A stretch of 64,000 nt of DNA from positions 18,776,158 through 18,840,157 of the forward strand of contig OY726573.1 of NCBI GenBank assembly GCA_963383645.1, written 5' to 3'. This DNA comes from Muscardinus avellanarius (taxonomy: Eukaryota; Chordata; Mammalia; Rodentia; Gliridae). The notes under the pieces are model-generated. The model did not search any database and was not told where the DNA came from. It worked only from the letters and a program-made list of their open reading frames with translations. Positions 1 through 10,420 of the stretch are shown here, piece after piece. Positions within the stretch are counted from its first letter, which is position 1, and every line of letters begins with the position of its first letter. The translations under genes were made by a program, and so were the position numbers.

Positions 1-268
1 CCGCGCTGGGGGAGATATTTATTCTGCTCCAATCAGCCAAAGCAGCTACTGCCTCACCAGGATCCAGGCTAAAACCCGAGCCCACACCACACAGCATGGT
101 GCCACCTCCTGCATAAATGCTGTCCAGTCCTCCCAGGGCTGCTCAGGGAGCCAGGTCCCCTTCTCATCCCCGCCATCCTATGGGCCACAAGTCCCCCAAA
201 CAGTCCCACCAGTTCCTTACTTGATTTTAGAATCAAACCTATAAGGCAGGTAGGCAGGGCTTCTTAAG

Positions 269-292
269 GACAGACAGACAGACAGACAGACA

Positions 293-333
<41 letters not shown>
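269..333. repeat. (CAGA)n-(CA)n microsatellite
   Basis: A tetranucleotide CAGA run passes directly into a CA run. It abuts the 3' (tail) end of the antisense SINE that follows, so it probably grew from that SINE's A-rich tail. Confidence 0.95.
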
Positions 334-335
<2 letters not shown>

Positions 336-555
336 TTATTTTAGTGTTAGGGATTGAACCCAGGGATATTTACCTCCACATTCCACCTCCAAGCTACACC
401 CCAAGCCATTAGTAATAGTAGTTAGTAGTTAGTAGTAGTAGTAGTTTTGAAATAGGGTGTTGTTAAGTTGCTAAGGCTGGCCACCAACCTGAGATCCTTT
501 TGTCTCAGCCTCCCAAGTCCTGGGGTTACAGGCATGCACCTCCATACCTGGCTCA
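334..555 (-). mobile_element. B1-dID/MEN-type dimeric SINE
   Basis: Reverse complement shows the 7SL-like left half (gtaaccccaggacttgggaggctgag) split here as 'gtaacccc' and 'cttgggaggctgag', then the ID-like right half ending in 'gggttcaatccc'-like sequence. A TAG-rich linker (about 410-445) replaces the usual A-rich linker. Diverged and non-coding. Confidence 0.85.
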
Positions 556-1497
556 GACATCCCCTCTCTACAGATGAATATTGAGGCTCGGGGAGGATGC
601 GCGGATTGCCTCACTTTCCATCTGCCTCACACCACCAGGAAACAGCAGGACTAATATTCCAAGGTAAACGCCAATATGATTCTAAACCTCAAGTTCTTTC
701 CACCACACTGTGCGATCTTCTTTCAAGCTTGAAATAGAGTTTTCAAACCTACAATTGCAAGAGTCGTGTGTGCATTTGTTTCAAATAACTTGAAGCCACC
801 AAGAATATGGCATTTTGCTGGACCTGAGACAGAGAATCCCCTGCTGCCACCAGATGTCTTGTTTTAATTCTCACGAAACCGATTAGACTTCTGATCCTCC
901 TGGTGAACCAAATGTGAGCAAAGCCACATGGGGGGGGAGGCAGAGAGGGAAAGGGCCATCTGCGCTGGCCTCTGTGGGGGGCTTTGAAAAGTTCCACAAG
1001 TGGAAGCTATTGTTTTTTTTTTTAAGATTTCTCTGCCCCTGGGATGCTCTGGGGAAGCCAGGCATTCAACTGCAGGTTCCAATGTCTATGAGACACAAGG
1101 AAAATATTCTGGTCCACCTCTGCCTGTCTCTGGCACCCAAGTACAAACTGCTCATGGGAAAAGGTGGGGCATAAGTCTTGTAAGGGAAGAAGGTGTGGGG
1201 AGAGCAGAGAGCCCAATTAAACTCCTGAGTCCGTGTGAAGAACAGACTAGGCTCCTGGATGCTAGTAGAGAAAAGCTTGAATAAGCAGGTCTAAGCTGGA
1301 TCCCGAAGACAGGCAAGATTTCAGAGGGAAAGTTCAGAAGAGCACGCTCAGAGCATTAAGGCTCAGAAGGAGGTGGAAGGGGATGGACCGGTGTCGCACT
1401 GTGGGGGCTGCAGCAGGAAGAGGTGGGCACTGAGGAGGAATCGTTCACCAAACACTGCTGCAGAGTTGCTCTCTCCCCAGGGGAAGCTGGTGCCCAC
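556..1497. other. Unique sequence, no gene seen
   Basis: Short overlapping open frames of 60-94 codons occur on both strands but none has protein-like composition, splice context or a recognisable domain. A T-run sits at about 1013-1023. Confidence 0.6.
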
Positions 1498-1605
1498 GGT
1501 GAGGAAGTGACCAGCCCAAGGCTGGTGGCAGAACTAGGAGGAAGCCCAGCACTCCGGGCTGCCAGCCCAGGGTTCTTCCCATCACCCCACAGTGGCTGAA
1601 ACAGA
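1498..1605 (-). mobile_element. MIR relic (likely)
   Basis: Antisense MIR-like order: 'gaggaagtgacc', 'gcccaagg', 'ggtggcagaacta', then 'cccaggg'. Old and diverged; identified by resemblance to the remembered MIR consensus, so only moderate certainty. Confidence 0.45.
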
Positions 1606-1849
1606 TCCTACAGCTCTTCTAGAAAGTCCGGGGGTCCCAGCTCTCAGCTGCCCACCCCGGGGGTGGGGATGCTGCCCAAGAACTTCCAGGGAAGAAGCAA
1701 TATACCAGAGGTGGTTGCAATGGATGGAAAAGAGCAAGAGGAGACAGTAGCCTTAAGTGCCAACATGTCACAGCCTTGCTTTCTGATGAACCTTTACCAG
1801 TCTTTAATTACTGATATATGCTATGCTCCCTTTATGATCTGTCCATGTG

Positions 1850-2053
1850 GGAGGGGAGTACTAGGTGTTGAACCCAGGGGAATCTACCTCCAAAGGGGTA
1901 TGGCCCTTTATATTTTGAAACGAAATGGAGTATTTTGAAAAGTCACTGCAGATCTTGCCATGTTGCCAAGGCTAAGGCTGGCCTCAAACCTGTGATCTTC
2001 CTGTCTCAACCTCCAAAGTACTGGGATTGCAGGCATAAGTCACCTTGCCTGGC
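1850..2053 (-). mobile_element. B1-dID/MEN-type dimeric SINE
   Basis: Antisense SINE: right-half 'gttgaacccaggggaatctacct', written here as separate pieces 'gttgaacccagggg' and 'aatctacctc', then 'tttgaaa' linker and left half ending 'gggattgcaggcataagtcacc'. Diverged from the younger copies. Confidence 0.8.
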
Positions 2054-3014
2054 TTTTATCTTATTTTTTAATCATTCTTTGGTCAAAGTCTCTCCCTCTA
2101 GCCACCGCCTCATCTCCCTAGCCCCCATCACAATAAAACTTAGAAGAGCTGCCCACACTGGCTGTCCTCAGCACCTCATCTCGCTCACCCTTCAAGCCTC
2201 AGGCCACTGTTTGTCCTTGACCCAGGGTCTACAGAAGCCCACGGCCTGCCCTCTGCTTTGCTTGACCAAACTCTGTTCAGGTTTCTCTCTTTCCTGTGGA
2301 CCTGAACTCTGCTCACCCCCAAGAGGAAGCCAGTGCAGAAGAGGGGACCTCCCCACGCCCTATCACCCTCTCCGGGGGATCATTGGCCACTGCAAGGCAC
2401 TTCCTGGCCCCTGGTCACTTCCCCTTGTTTGTCCAGCTTCCCTCCTGAGGCTTTGCTTGTCTCTGGAAACACGTTGTTTGATTTTGCGATGTTTGCAGAG
2501 TTCTAAGATCAGTGTTCTTCCTATCGCCATAGTCTTCCCTTCTGATTAAAGCCTTTCCCTATGTGAGTCTGGATCTGCTTTTACTTGACACAGTGGTCAC
2601 CCATTAAGTTCGGTGGGCTCACTCTTTGGCCCACCATGCCCTACTTGAGATGCCTTCCTTCCTCCACTAGGCTGCCCCTCCTCTCTCCCGCTGCCTTGGT
2701 CTTCTGTGCTGGTGTTTCCTCCTTCACACCCTCCCAGAGTCTGAGACTGTTCACCCCTTGCCCTGGACCCTTGTCATCTCTGTCTTCCCTCTCCAGATGG
2801 CTCCAACCCCCTCCTCGTAGCACCTAAGTTGACATCCTTCTAAGGATAACCCTGTGACTCTTCTGAGTTCCCATATCTGAGATCCACTTGACTGTTCTTC
2901 TTGGCTGCCTAATGGATACACCAAACCTGACCTGTCCAGCTCTGAACTCCTTGCTTGGAGCCCCAGATCAGGCCCTTCTCCCATATAATGCATTCATATA
3001 TGGCTCTACCATGC
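2054..3014. other. Unique or ancient-repeat sequence, no gene seen
   Basis: C/T-rich sequence. An open frame of 204 codons (1935-2549, +) begins inside the preceding SINE and has no domain, so it is not called as a gene. Parts may be old LINE2 sequence too diverged to place by eye. Confidence 0.5.
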
Positions 3015-3215
3015 CCCCATCACAAAACCAGAAACCTCAGAGTCCTCCTTTCACCTATTTTCTCTAACACCAGTAAATCCAAAATAAAGTCTTGCCTGTC
3101 GCCTTCTCTTTCTCTCCTGCTGCCACCCATTTCAATTTCAGTTGCCTCCTAAATGGTCTTCCTGCATGCACCCATATGGCTCCAAGCCCACACCATAGCA
3201 GTGAGCAAAACTGTG
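3015..3215 (+). mobile_element. LINE L2 relic (likely)
   Basis: Order of motifs fits the sense L2 body: 'ccagtaaatcc', 'tgctgccaccc', 'gttgcctcctaaatggtcttcctgc', given here as 'gttgcctcctaaatgg' and 'tcttcctgc', then 'agcagtgagc'. Very old, no coding capacity. Confidence 0.5.
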
Positions 3216-4368
3216 CAAGGGTCCAACCCCAAAGGAAGCTCTGGGGAGTCGATGTTCTCCCACTTGTGCTTATGGGAGGCCAAGAAGGCAGGGCCTTCCC
3301 CAAGGCTCCTGGGTGTCTGCGGTAGAGTCAGGACTAGCTCTCCTGTTTCCTGACCCCAGTCTCTCAGGCACACTTGCAAATGAGAGCACAGAAGTACCAA
3401 GGCCAGGGAAGCAGGCTGCACACAGAGGCAGTTCCTTCCTCCGCAGGGAAAGGTCTTGAACACATAAGCCCCAAGACTCCTGTCAGCTCCTGTGGCCTCC
3501 ATCCCAATCACCCGCGCATTTCCTCCTTATAATTAATGAGCAAACATTCTTTGCAAAACAATGTTTAAACACCTTACGATTAATTTAATCAAATATTTAA
3601 TTGCCCTGTAATTAATCATCTAAGCTTAATGAATTGAGCCTCCATCTCTGGAAGTTAGGTTTATCCCAGTGACTTCTGAAAAACAGTGTGTGGGGGTGCC
3701 TTCTGGAATTATACTTTCTGCCTCTGTGAGGAGCGGCGGGGGAAGGGGAAACCCTCGTGGCCCACAGGTGGTCTCCTGCTCTCTGTCCTCAATGCACAGC
3801 TTGAGCTCAGGTCTCTGGGGAATATGCTGGTTGGTGAAGATCAGCACCCTGAACCCAGCCCCTCTAGGTAGCTGCGTGGTCCCACTGCCCCAGCTGTGTG
3901 CCCTCGGGTCTACCTTCTGAAATCTCAGTAGCTTCCTCTGTGAACTGCCAATCTCCCCAGGCTCTGGATTTGTTCCAGAGACATCTCAAAAATGTGTAAT
4001 GAGGGGAGGTACTTGAGTCCTCTCTGCCGTCCCAGCTGCTCTGAGCATGAAGCTCAGCAGGCACTTTGAGAGATGCCCCAGCCTACCATGATCGGTCCAT
4101 GGCCTGCTGCAGTGGAGGATGGCCATAGCTCCCTGTCCACAGAGTATCTGAGGAGCTGAAGACTGGCCCCCTCCTGGTGCCAGGACCTGAAAAATTCCCA
4201 ATTGGGCTAACAGGAGCCTCTGAACCCCAGCAGTGGGGTCTCTGCAAATCTACTTCTCAGTCATGCCTTTCTACTAGGATGCTACAGAGAAGGTCAGGGC
4301 ATCCATGAGCTGCTATGGATGCTTCTCAAGGAACTAGGGCAGATGAGGTCCCGGAGGAGAGAGGTCTA
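3216..4368. other. Unique sequence with an AT-rich island, no gene seen
   Basis: Contains the AT-rich candidate regulatory stretch at 3525-3650. The remainder has only short random open frames. Confidence 0.6.
3525..3650. promoter_or_regulatory. Candidate conserved non-coding element
   Basis: AT-rich, non-repetitive stretch with clustered homeodomain-type cores: TAATTA or ATTAAT forms at about 3530-3536, 3578-3587 and 3608-3616. Flanks are far more GC-rich. Conservation is inferred from composition only. Confidence 0.25.
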
Positions 4369-4600
4369 AATAATAACTGAGGACTGCTGACGTGCCAGGC
4401 CCCAGGCCAGACTCGACAGTGCAGTAAGTCCTCACAGCAAGCCTCAGGTTGGGTCACATTAGACTGCATCTTCCCCTCCCATCTTACGAAGGAGGAAATA
4501 GAGAAGCAGAAGAGTTATGTAACTTGCTCAAAGTCCTAGAGTAAGGAAGAAATGGGCCAAGATCTTAACTAAGGCAGCCTGGCTGCAGCAGCAAGTCTTA
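4369..4600 (-). mobile_element. MIR relic
   Basis: Antisense MIR order is clear: 'gtgccaggcccc', 'gtcctcacagcaa', 'gaggaaatagag', 'gtaacttgctcaaagtc', then 'agatctt'. Core MIR plus both flanks are present; highly diverged, no coding potential. Confidence 0.7.
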
Positions 4601-5429
4601 GACCTTGCATGTCCTGTCTCTTGGCAGAAATGAAGGCTTTGGCACTGCCAGGTTAAAAAAAAAAAGCTGTCATCGGCAGGGGGACAATTACAGACAGCAG
4701 ATAGACAGGAAGCCTTTGCCCCTGCAAAGGGAGATTGAGCCAGTCTTTTGCAGGAGATAAGGGACCACGAGATGGAGAGTCAGAAAGCCACCCTAACTCA
4801 TCCATGAACTGGCTGTCTTTGTGCCAAGGACAGATTCAGAGACCAGATTTTTAATTTTTCAGTATGGCCTTCTGCTGATCACATAGCACCCAGGCTCTCT
4901 GGAGTGACATCTGTTAGGAGAAAATAGTCCCAGACAGGCACAACCTCTGACCTAACATCAGAGCCTTCAGTTACATGTCGAACAGAGGATTGATTAACTC
5001 CAGCCTGACTTAGGAGCTGCTGGGCCCTGTGCTTCCTCTAGAGTTATTTATGATACCCCATTAGCTCAAGAAAGTCAGGATTCATAGAGCCATAATGGCC
5101 TAGGAACTCAGAGAAATTAATATAACTGTGACTGAAATACACATAAAGCCCGAGCCACTTCTGTTTAATCAGGAATGGATGGGAGTTCCAGATTCTGGTA
5201 AGAGGGGGCAGGCTTGTCCTTTCCCACAGGTCCTGCATCCCTCCCTTCATCTTCAGACACACAGCACACTCCCAAGGTCCAGTTCTTGACATCTCAGTAA
5301 GCCCTGGCCACAGCCCTGGCCCTGGGCTGCCAATCTCTGGACACGCCCCATCCAGCCACCCTCCTGAGGTTTCAGAACCCTGGATAGCACACAAGCCAGC
5401 CAAAGCTCAGCAAAGCACTTCTTTCTGTA
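4601..5429. other. Unique sequence, no gene seen
   Basis: A 119-codon antisense open frame (5044-5403) has no domain or splice context. A short A-run occurs near 4655. Confidence 0.55.
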
Positions 5430-5820
5430 CTGAGGTAAAACTCTTGGATCCAAGAGCATTCTACCTCTGAGCTACATCCCCATCTCTTTTTATTTTTTAT
5501 TTTGAAACAGGATCTCACCAAATTGCTAAGGTTACATTTGAGAGGCTAAGACAGAATGATCTCGGTTTGCAGATAGCCTCAGCTACTTAGTAAGGCCCTT
5601 TGCAACTCAGTAAGACCCTGTTTCAAAATAAAGAATAAAAAATAGGGCTGGGAGTGTAGCTCAGAGGTAGAATGCCCCTGGGTTCCATCCCCAGTACTGC
5701 AAAAAAAAAAAAATTAAATAAGCAAATAAATAAATTGCTAAGGTTAGCCTAGAACCTGTGATCCTCCTGTCTCAGCCTCCCAAGTACTGGGGTTACAGGT
5801 GTGTGCCACCATGCCTGGCT
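5430..5820 (-). mobile_element. Dimeric SINE split by a younger SINE
   Basis: Antisense right half (5430-5534) and left half (5732-5820) are parts of one SINE separated by a sense-strand SINE. The two parts join correctly if the insert and one copy of 'aaattgctaaggtta' are removed. Confidence 0.85.
5535..5731 (+). mobile_element. 5'-truncated SINE nested in a SINE
   Basis: Starts inside the left half ('gaggctaagacag'), carries 'aatgcccctgggttccatcc' and an A-rich tail. Bounded by perfect 15-bp duplications 'aaattgctaaggtta' at 5520-5534 and 5732-5746, the mark of L1-mediated insertion. Confidence 0.9.
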
Positions 5821-5848
5821 AGGAAGCACTTTATAAACTCATGTCCAA

Positions 5849-6052
5849 GCCAAGTGTGGTGGCACATGCCTGTAATCCCAGTACTTGGGAGGCTGAGACA
5901 GATTCAAGGATAGCCTCAGTTACTCATTAATGAGGCCCTTAGCAATTTAATGAAACCCTGTTTCAAAATTAAAAAAAAAATAGAACTGGCGGTGTAGTTC
6001 AGAGGTAGAATGCCCCTGATATCAATCCCAATTCAAAAAGAAAAAAGAAAAA
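5849..6052 (+). mobile_element. B1-dID/MEN-type dimeric SINE
   Basis: Full left half ('gtggtggcacatgcctgtaa'), A-rich linker, ID-like right half with a degraded end ('aatgcccctgatatcaatcc') and A-rich tail. Confidence 0.9.
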
Positions 6053-6191
6053 AACCCTCCTGTCTAATAAATGCCTTTAAGAGCAGAGCACTTGAGCCCA
6101 GTGGTGCTTTCCAGCACTGCCAGAGCCCCTCCCCTCCTCAGACTATGGGATCCGAGCTGCCTTGGTCGCTAATTTGAAAGTAAGGGCTTTG

Positions 6192-6812
6192 TATTAGCTC
6201 GCTAGGCTTCCAGATCAAAATACTACAGATCGGGAGCTTAAACCACAGATATGTATTGTCTCACAGTTCTAGAAGCTAAAGGTCTGAGATCAAAGTGTCA
6301 GGGGTTGGTTCCCTCTCAGGGCTCCAAGGGAGGGTCTGCTTCAGGCCTCTCCTAAGTGTGAGTGAGCCACACCCACTCCTTTACACTTTTTTCTGCACAA
6401 GTGCCTCTGTGCCCAAATCCCCCCCCCCCTTCGCTTTTGTTTTTGTGGTACTGAGGATTGAAACCAGGGGTATTTTACCTCTGAGTTACTCCCCCAGCCC
6501 TATTTATTTTTTATTAATTCATAGCTAGACAGGGTCTTGCTAGATTGATGAGAGTCTCACTACTTGCTGAATCTGTCCTTGAACTTGCAGCTTCTCCTGC
6601 CTCAGGCTTCCAAGTATTAGGATTACAGGCATACAGCACCACGCCGGGCTCCTCCTCTTCATAAAGGCATCAATCATACTGGATTAAGGCATACTGTAAT
6701 TACCTAATTTAAAATTGATTACATCTGTCATGACCTTATCTCCAAATAAAGTCACATTCAGAGTTACTGGTGGATATATATAGCCTCAACCCCTTTCAGA
6801 CAACCTAGAACA
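6192..6812 (-). mobile_element. MLT1-type MaLR LTR, split by a SINE
   Basis: Antisense landmarks of MLT1: 'gtattagct', 'gtctcacagttctag', 'gagatcaaagtgtc', 'ttggttccctc', then after the SINE 'cataaaggcatcaatcat' and 'tctccaaataaagtcaca'. Non-coding solitary LTR remnant. Confidence 0.75.
6432..6653 (-). mobile_element. B1-dID/MEN-type dimeric SINE
   Basis: Antisense SINE inserted in the MLT1 LTR. Right half 'ggtactgaggattgaaacc', left half ending 'attacaggcatacagcacca'. A C-run lies at the insertion edge. Confidence 0.85.
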
Positions 6813-6929
6813 GAATGTTTTAGAGGAAGGAGTTTTCCGTCAAAAGATTCTCAACCTCAAATATCACCTCTGCCCCAGCCTCCCCCTCTTTCAGCCAAAG
6901 GTTGGACTTTGGAATTCACTTACCCCTTA

Positions 6930-7120
6930 CTGACTGTCATTCATTTGTTCAACAATCCTTTATTGAAGACGTGCTGGGTAACCAGTCCAGAGTGGCCCCC
7001 AGGAACACAGCAGTAACCAAGACGTGGACTCTGCCTTCAAGCGGTTCCCAGCCTAGCCATGGCAACAGGCAGGAAAGTGGACAGTCTGAGACTAACCCAG
7101 GGCCGCCATGGGAACTCAGA
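6930..7120 (-). mobile_element. LINE L2 3'-end relic
   Basis: Antisense L2 tail: 'cattcatttgttcaacaa', 'tttattgaagacgtgctggg', 'ggaacacagcagtaacc', 'gtggactctgcc'. No coding capacity. Confidence 0.65.
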
Positions 7121-7535
7121 GGGAATTCCTGGCCAGCAGGGGCAAGCAAAGCTATCTGCCCTGCTCTGGCCACACCACCATGTTGCTGGGTTAATGCTGC
7201 AGAGGGCCCCCTCAGTACACCGTATTCATGGACTCTGCTTCTCGTGGCAGAGGGTTTTCCCCCCTGATGACCCAGATAATCATGGTCTTGGCATTCTGAG
7301 AAAAAGGTAGTTGTTTCAGAGGCTCTGTGGGCTGCAGAACAGAGCCTGGAAAATTATCATCTTTAAACTAGAAGCAGGCAAACTGTGTGGCCTGCCAGCC
7401 AGGTTCAGCCCACTGCCTGTCTTTGTAAGTGGAGTTTTATTGAAACAGAACTACACCTCCTTCTTTTCACTTGGGCTATGGCTTCTTTTGCACCACAAGG
7501 CAGAGATGAGTAGTTGCAGCAGAGATTACATAGCC
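7121..7535. other. Unique sequence, no gene seen
   Basis: Moderately GC-rich with short open frames only. No repeat family recognised. Confidence 0.5.
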
Positions 7536-7735
7536 TGAAACCTACTTACTATCCCAATACTTGGGAGGCTGAGACTGAGGAATCTCAGGTTTGGGGACAG
7601 CCTCTGCAACTTAGCTAGAGGCTTTAGCAACTTAGTGAGACCCTATTTTAAGATAAAATAAAATATAAAATAATCAAGCTGAGATTACAGCTTAGAGGTA
7701 TGATGCCCCTAGGTTCAACTCCTAGTATGAGAGAT
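7536..7735 (+). mobile_element. 5'-truncated dimeric SINE
   Basis: Begins within the left half ('atacttgggaggctgagac'), then 'aacttagtgagaccctat', linker and right half with 'gatgcccctaggttcaac'. Its tail passes into the following purine microsatellite. Confidence 0.85.
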
Positions 7736-7740
7736 AGAGA

Positions 7741-7935
7741 TAAAGATAGAGAAAAGTAGGAGGAGGAGGAGGAGGAGGAGGAGGAGGAGGAGGAGGAGGA
7801 GGAGGAAGAGGAGGAAGAGGAGGAGGAGGAGGAGGAGGAGGAGGAGGGGAGGAAGGAAGGAAAGAAGGAAGGAAGGAAGGAAGGAAGGAAGGAAGGAAGG
7901 AAGGAAGGAAGGAAGGAGAAGGAAGGAAGGAAGGG
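7741..7935. repeat. Long purine tract (GGA)n-(GGAA)n
   Basis: About 195 bp of almost pure G/A on the + strand: a GGA block followed by a GGAA block. It starts at the tail of the preceding SINE. Mirror-symmetric polypurine of this kind can form triplex DNA. Confidence 0.95.
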
Positions 7936-7944
7936 TGCAGGATT

Positions 7945-8110
7945 GTGACTCGGGGCTCAGGGAACCTCCAAGGTCCTGGGTCAAGTCACAGCTTCTTTGT
8001 GTCTCCATTTCTCACTAAAGGGAGAGTAGTAACCTCCAGCTGGGAATGTCAGAGGGACTAAATGAGATAAAGCATAAAAATATAGTGTGCAACACATAGA
8101 AATTCTCCAA
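7945..8110 (+). mobile_element. MIR relic
   Basis: Sense MIR order: 'gggtcaagtcac', 'tgtctccatttctcac', 'gggactaaatgagataaagc'. Diverged. Confidence 0.6.
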
Positions 8111-8184
8111 AATATTATCATCTCATGTTCACATTTGCATGGAAATGCACCGTTTTTACTCAGTTTCCACACAGAGTACTTCAT

Positions 8185-8300
8185 CTGCTAAGAAACAGAC
8201 CCCAGAGACATTCAGCGACCTGTCCCAGGCCACACAGACTGCAAATGGTTGAGCAGGGATGCCAATCCAGAGCTTCCACCCCACTCCCCAGCTCTCCCTG
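8185..8300 (-). mobile_element. MIR relic
   Basis: Antisense MIR core: 'gcgacctgtcccaggccaca' and 'gagcagggatgccaat'. It lies back to back with the previous MIR in the other orientation. Confidence 0.55.
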
Positions 8301-9069
8301 CCCCAGCACGCTGCCCCTGCCTCTCACTAATTTTGTTTACATGTTGTTGTCATTGTCCCTCAGTGGCTGATTGTAGCTGGTACTCATTAAATGCCGTGAA
8401 AGAGAAGTGAGCTATAAAGTTTTACTTCTTCCTGCTCCTCCCTGGGAAGAGGTCATCCTCCCTCTCCCTCCTCCCAGAGCATCATTAATTCCAGCTTCCA
8501 GGCCCTCCGCCCTCCTGAGCTTCCCGGGCCTGTTCTGGGCTCCCCATCACAGCTATGCATTGCCAGAACCACAAGGGGGAGGGGTCACAAGGATCACGTT
8601 TCTGAGAAGATGCCCCTCCCCGTACATGCAGATGACAACAATTAAAGAAATGCTTTGGGGACATGGTGTGAAGGTATAAGTCCAGTAAGAAGCCAGCTCC
8701 CCCATCCCTCACCTTGCCAGGCTCCCTCTCCTCCCTCTCTAGCCTGGTGTCTGTCCCTGTGTCCTCACCTGTGTCCCCTCCCTCGAGATTGGCCAAGAAC
8801 AGCTATTTTCAAGGGTGGAGGGGAGGGGGCAGGAGGACAAGGACCACTTGAGTGCACTGTCCAGGCAGTGCTCAAGCATAGAGGTGGAGCACCCTGAAAT
8901 CAGCCAGCCCTGGGGACGAGGCCACTGTCCCTGTCTGAGCTCCCAGAAGTGATGGAGCATCTTGTGGAGCTGCAAGGGCTCAGAAGTAGAAGGAAAGCCT
9001 GGGGGCCAAGACCCAAGCAGAGTTTCCGCTTTCTCTCCCCTTTATTTTTTCTCCCTCTCTTTCGTTCTT
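8301..9069. other. Unique sequence, no gene seen
   Basis: GC-rich C/T tracts. Open frames of 80-103 codons on both strands overlap each other and lack domains. Confidence 0.55.
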
Positions 9070-9262
9070 TCCTTTTTCTTTTTTGCGGTACTGGGCATTG
9101 AGTCCCAGGGGTGTTCTACCTTTTTTTCTATACCCCCAGCCCTATTTTAGTGTTTATTCTGAAACAGTGTCTCAGTAGCTGAGCCTGGCTTAGAACCTGC
9201 GATCCTCCTGTCTCAGCCTCCCAGGTACTGGGATTACAGGTGTGCACCATCATGCCTGGCTC
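9070..9262 (-). mobile_element. B1-dID/MEN-type dimeric SINE
   Basis: Antisense: T-run, 'gcggtactgggcattgag', linker 'tttattctgaaaca', left half ending 'gggattacaggtgtgcacca'. Confidence 0.88.
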
Positions 9263-9509
9263 TCCTTGTTCTTTTTACCCATATTTCTGTCCTGAACACT
9301 GAAGAGTCAAAGAAGAGTACAACAAAGTCTCCAAGTCTAGTGGGAAGGCAGGACCAAAAGCAAAAACTCCTGATTTACAATGTAGAAAATCACATCAAGC
9401 TTTAAAAACAATGAAGCCACTTTGGACATGGGAAGCTTGGGAAACTTTAGCCCCACATGTCCTCTCTGAGAAAGTGTCTTTGGGGTATGAACCAGTAAAA
9501 TAAGGAAAC

Positions 9510-9724
9510 TTTTTTTTTTTTTCAGTACTGGGAATGGAACCCAGAGGCATTCTACCTCAGAGCTACATCCCCAGCCCTATTTTTTAGTCTTTTCATTTTT
9601 GAAACAGGGTCTCACTGAGTTGTGAAGGGCCTCACTAAGTAGCTGAGGCTGTCCACGAACCTCAATCCTCAGGTCTCAGCCTCCTGATGCTGGGATTACA
9701 AGCATGCACCACCATGTCTGGCTC
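9510..9724 (-). mobile_element. B1-dID/MEN-type dimeric SINE
   Basis: Antisense copy with a T-run at 9510-9522, 'agtactgggaatggaaccc' and left half ending 'attacaagcatgcaccacca'. Near full length. Confidence 0.9.
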
Positions 9725-9787
9725 AAGAAACGAGTTTTAAAAAGAGAAATAAAAGGAAAGTTGAGGAACAAAAGAACTGGTATAACA

Positions 9788-9890
9788 GCCAGGCATGGCA
9801 GCATATGCCTATAATCCCTGTATTTGAGAGGCCAAGACAGGAAGATCACAGGTGTGAAGTCAGCCTCAGTGACCTATGGTTCCAAGGTAA
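9788..9890 (+). mobile_element. SINE left monomer, 3'-truncated
   Basis: 'cagccaggcatggcagcata' through 'gtcagcctcagtgacct', after which SINE similarity stops. The right half is missing. Confidence 0.7.
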
Positions 9891-9992
9891 ATATTTCAAG
9901 GAAAGAGAAGGCAACATAAACAATATTTGTAACATGCAACAGATATTAAAAGAGAATTTAAATATCTATATCCAATTTTAAAAAACCTCTTA

Positions 9993-10195
9993 GCTGGGCA
10001 TGGTGGTGCAGGCTTGCAATCCCAGCATTTGGGAGGCTGAAACAGGAGAATTGTGGTTTGCAGTCAACTTCAGCTACGTAGTGAGGCCCTCTGCAACTCA
10101 GTTAGACCCTGTTTCAAAATAAAGAATAAAAAATAGGGCTGAGGGTGTAGCTCGGAGGTAGAATGCCCCTGGGTTCCATCCCCAGTACCAAAAAA
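9993..10195 (+). mobile_element. B1-dID/MEN-type dimeric SINE
   Basis: Full dimer: 'gctgggcatggtggtgcagg', linker 'tttcaaaataaagaat', right half with 'gtagctcggaggtagaatg'. The tail leads into the purine tract. Confidence 0.92.
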
Positions 10196-10420
10196 TAAGA
10201 AGAAGGAAGGAAAGAAGGAAGGAAGGAGAAGAAGAAGAAGAAGAAGAAGAAGAAGAAGAAGAAGAAGAAGAAGAAGAAGAAGAAGAAGAAGAAGAAGAAG
10301 AAGAGAAAGAAGAGGAGAAGGAGGAGGAGGAGGAGAAGAAGAGGAGGAGGAGGAGGAGGAAGAGGAGGACGAGGAGGACGAGAAGGAGGAGGATGAGGAG
10401 GACGAGGAGGAGAAGAAAGG
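10196..10420. repeat. Long purine tract (GAAGGA)/(GAA)n/(GGA)n
   Basis: About 220 bp of near-pure purine on the + strand: GGAA, then about 25 GAA units (10228-10304), then GGA/GAC-containing units. GAA runs are prone to triplex formation and length change. Confidence 0.95.

Noticed and set aside
1935..2549. 204-codon open frame on the + strand
   Set aside because: Starts inside an antisense SINE, has no recognisable domain, and is rich in Leu/Ser/Pro as expected of a frame through C/T-rich non-coding DNA.
5640..5700. tRNA gene suggested by 'gtagctcagaggtagaatg' and 'gggttccatccc'
   Set aside because: This is the tRNA-derived ID half of a SINE; it cannot fold as a cloverleaf and recurs dozens of times.
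7715..8008. Leucine-rich 97-codon frame (and a similar 147-codon frame at 10098-10541)
   Set aside because: These are translations of GGA/GAA microsatellites.
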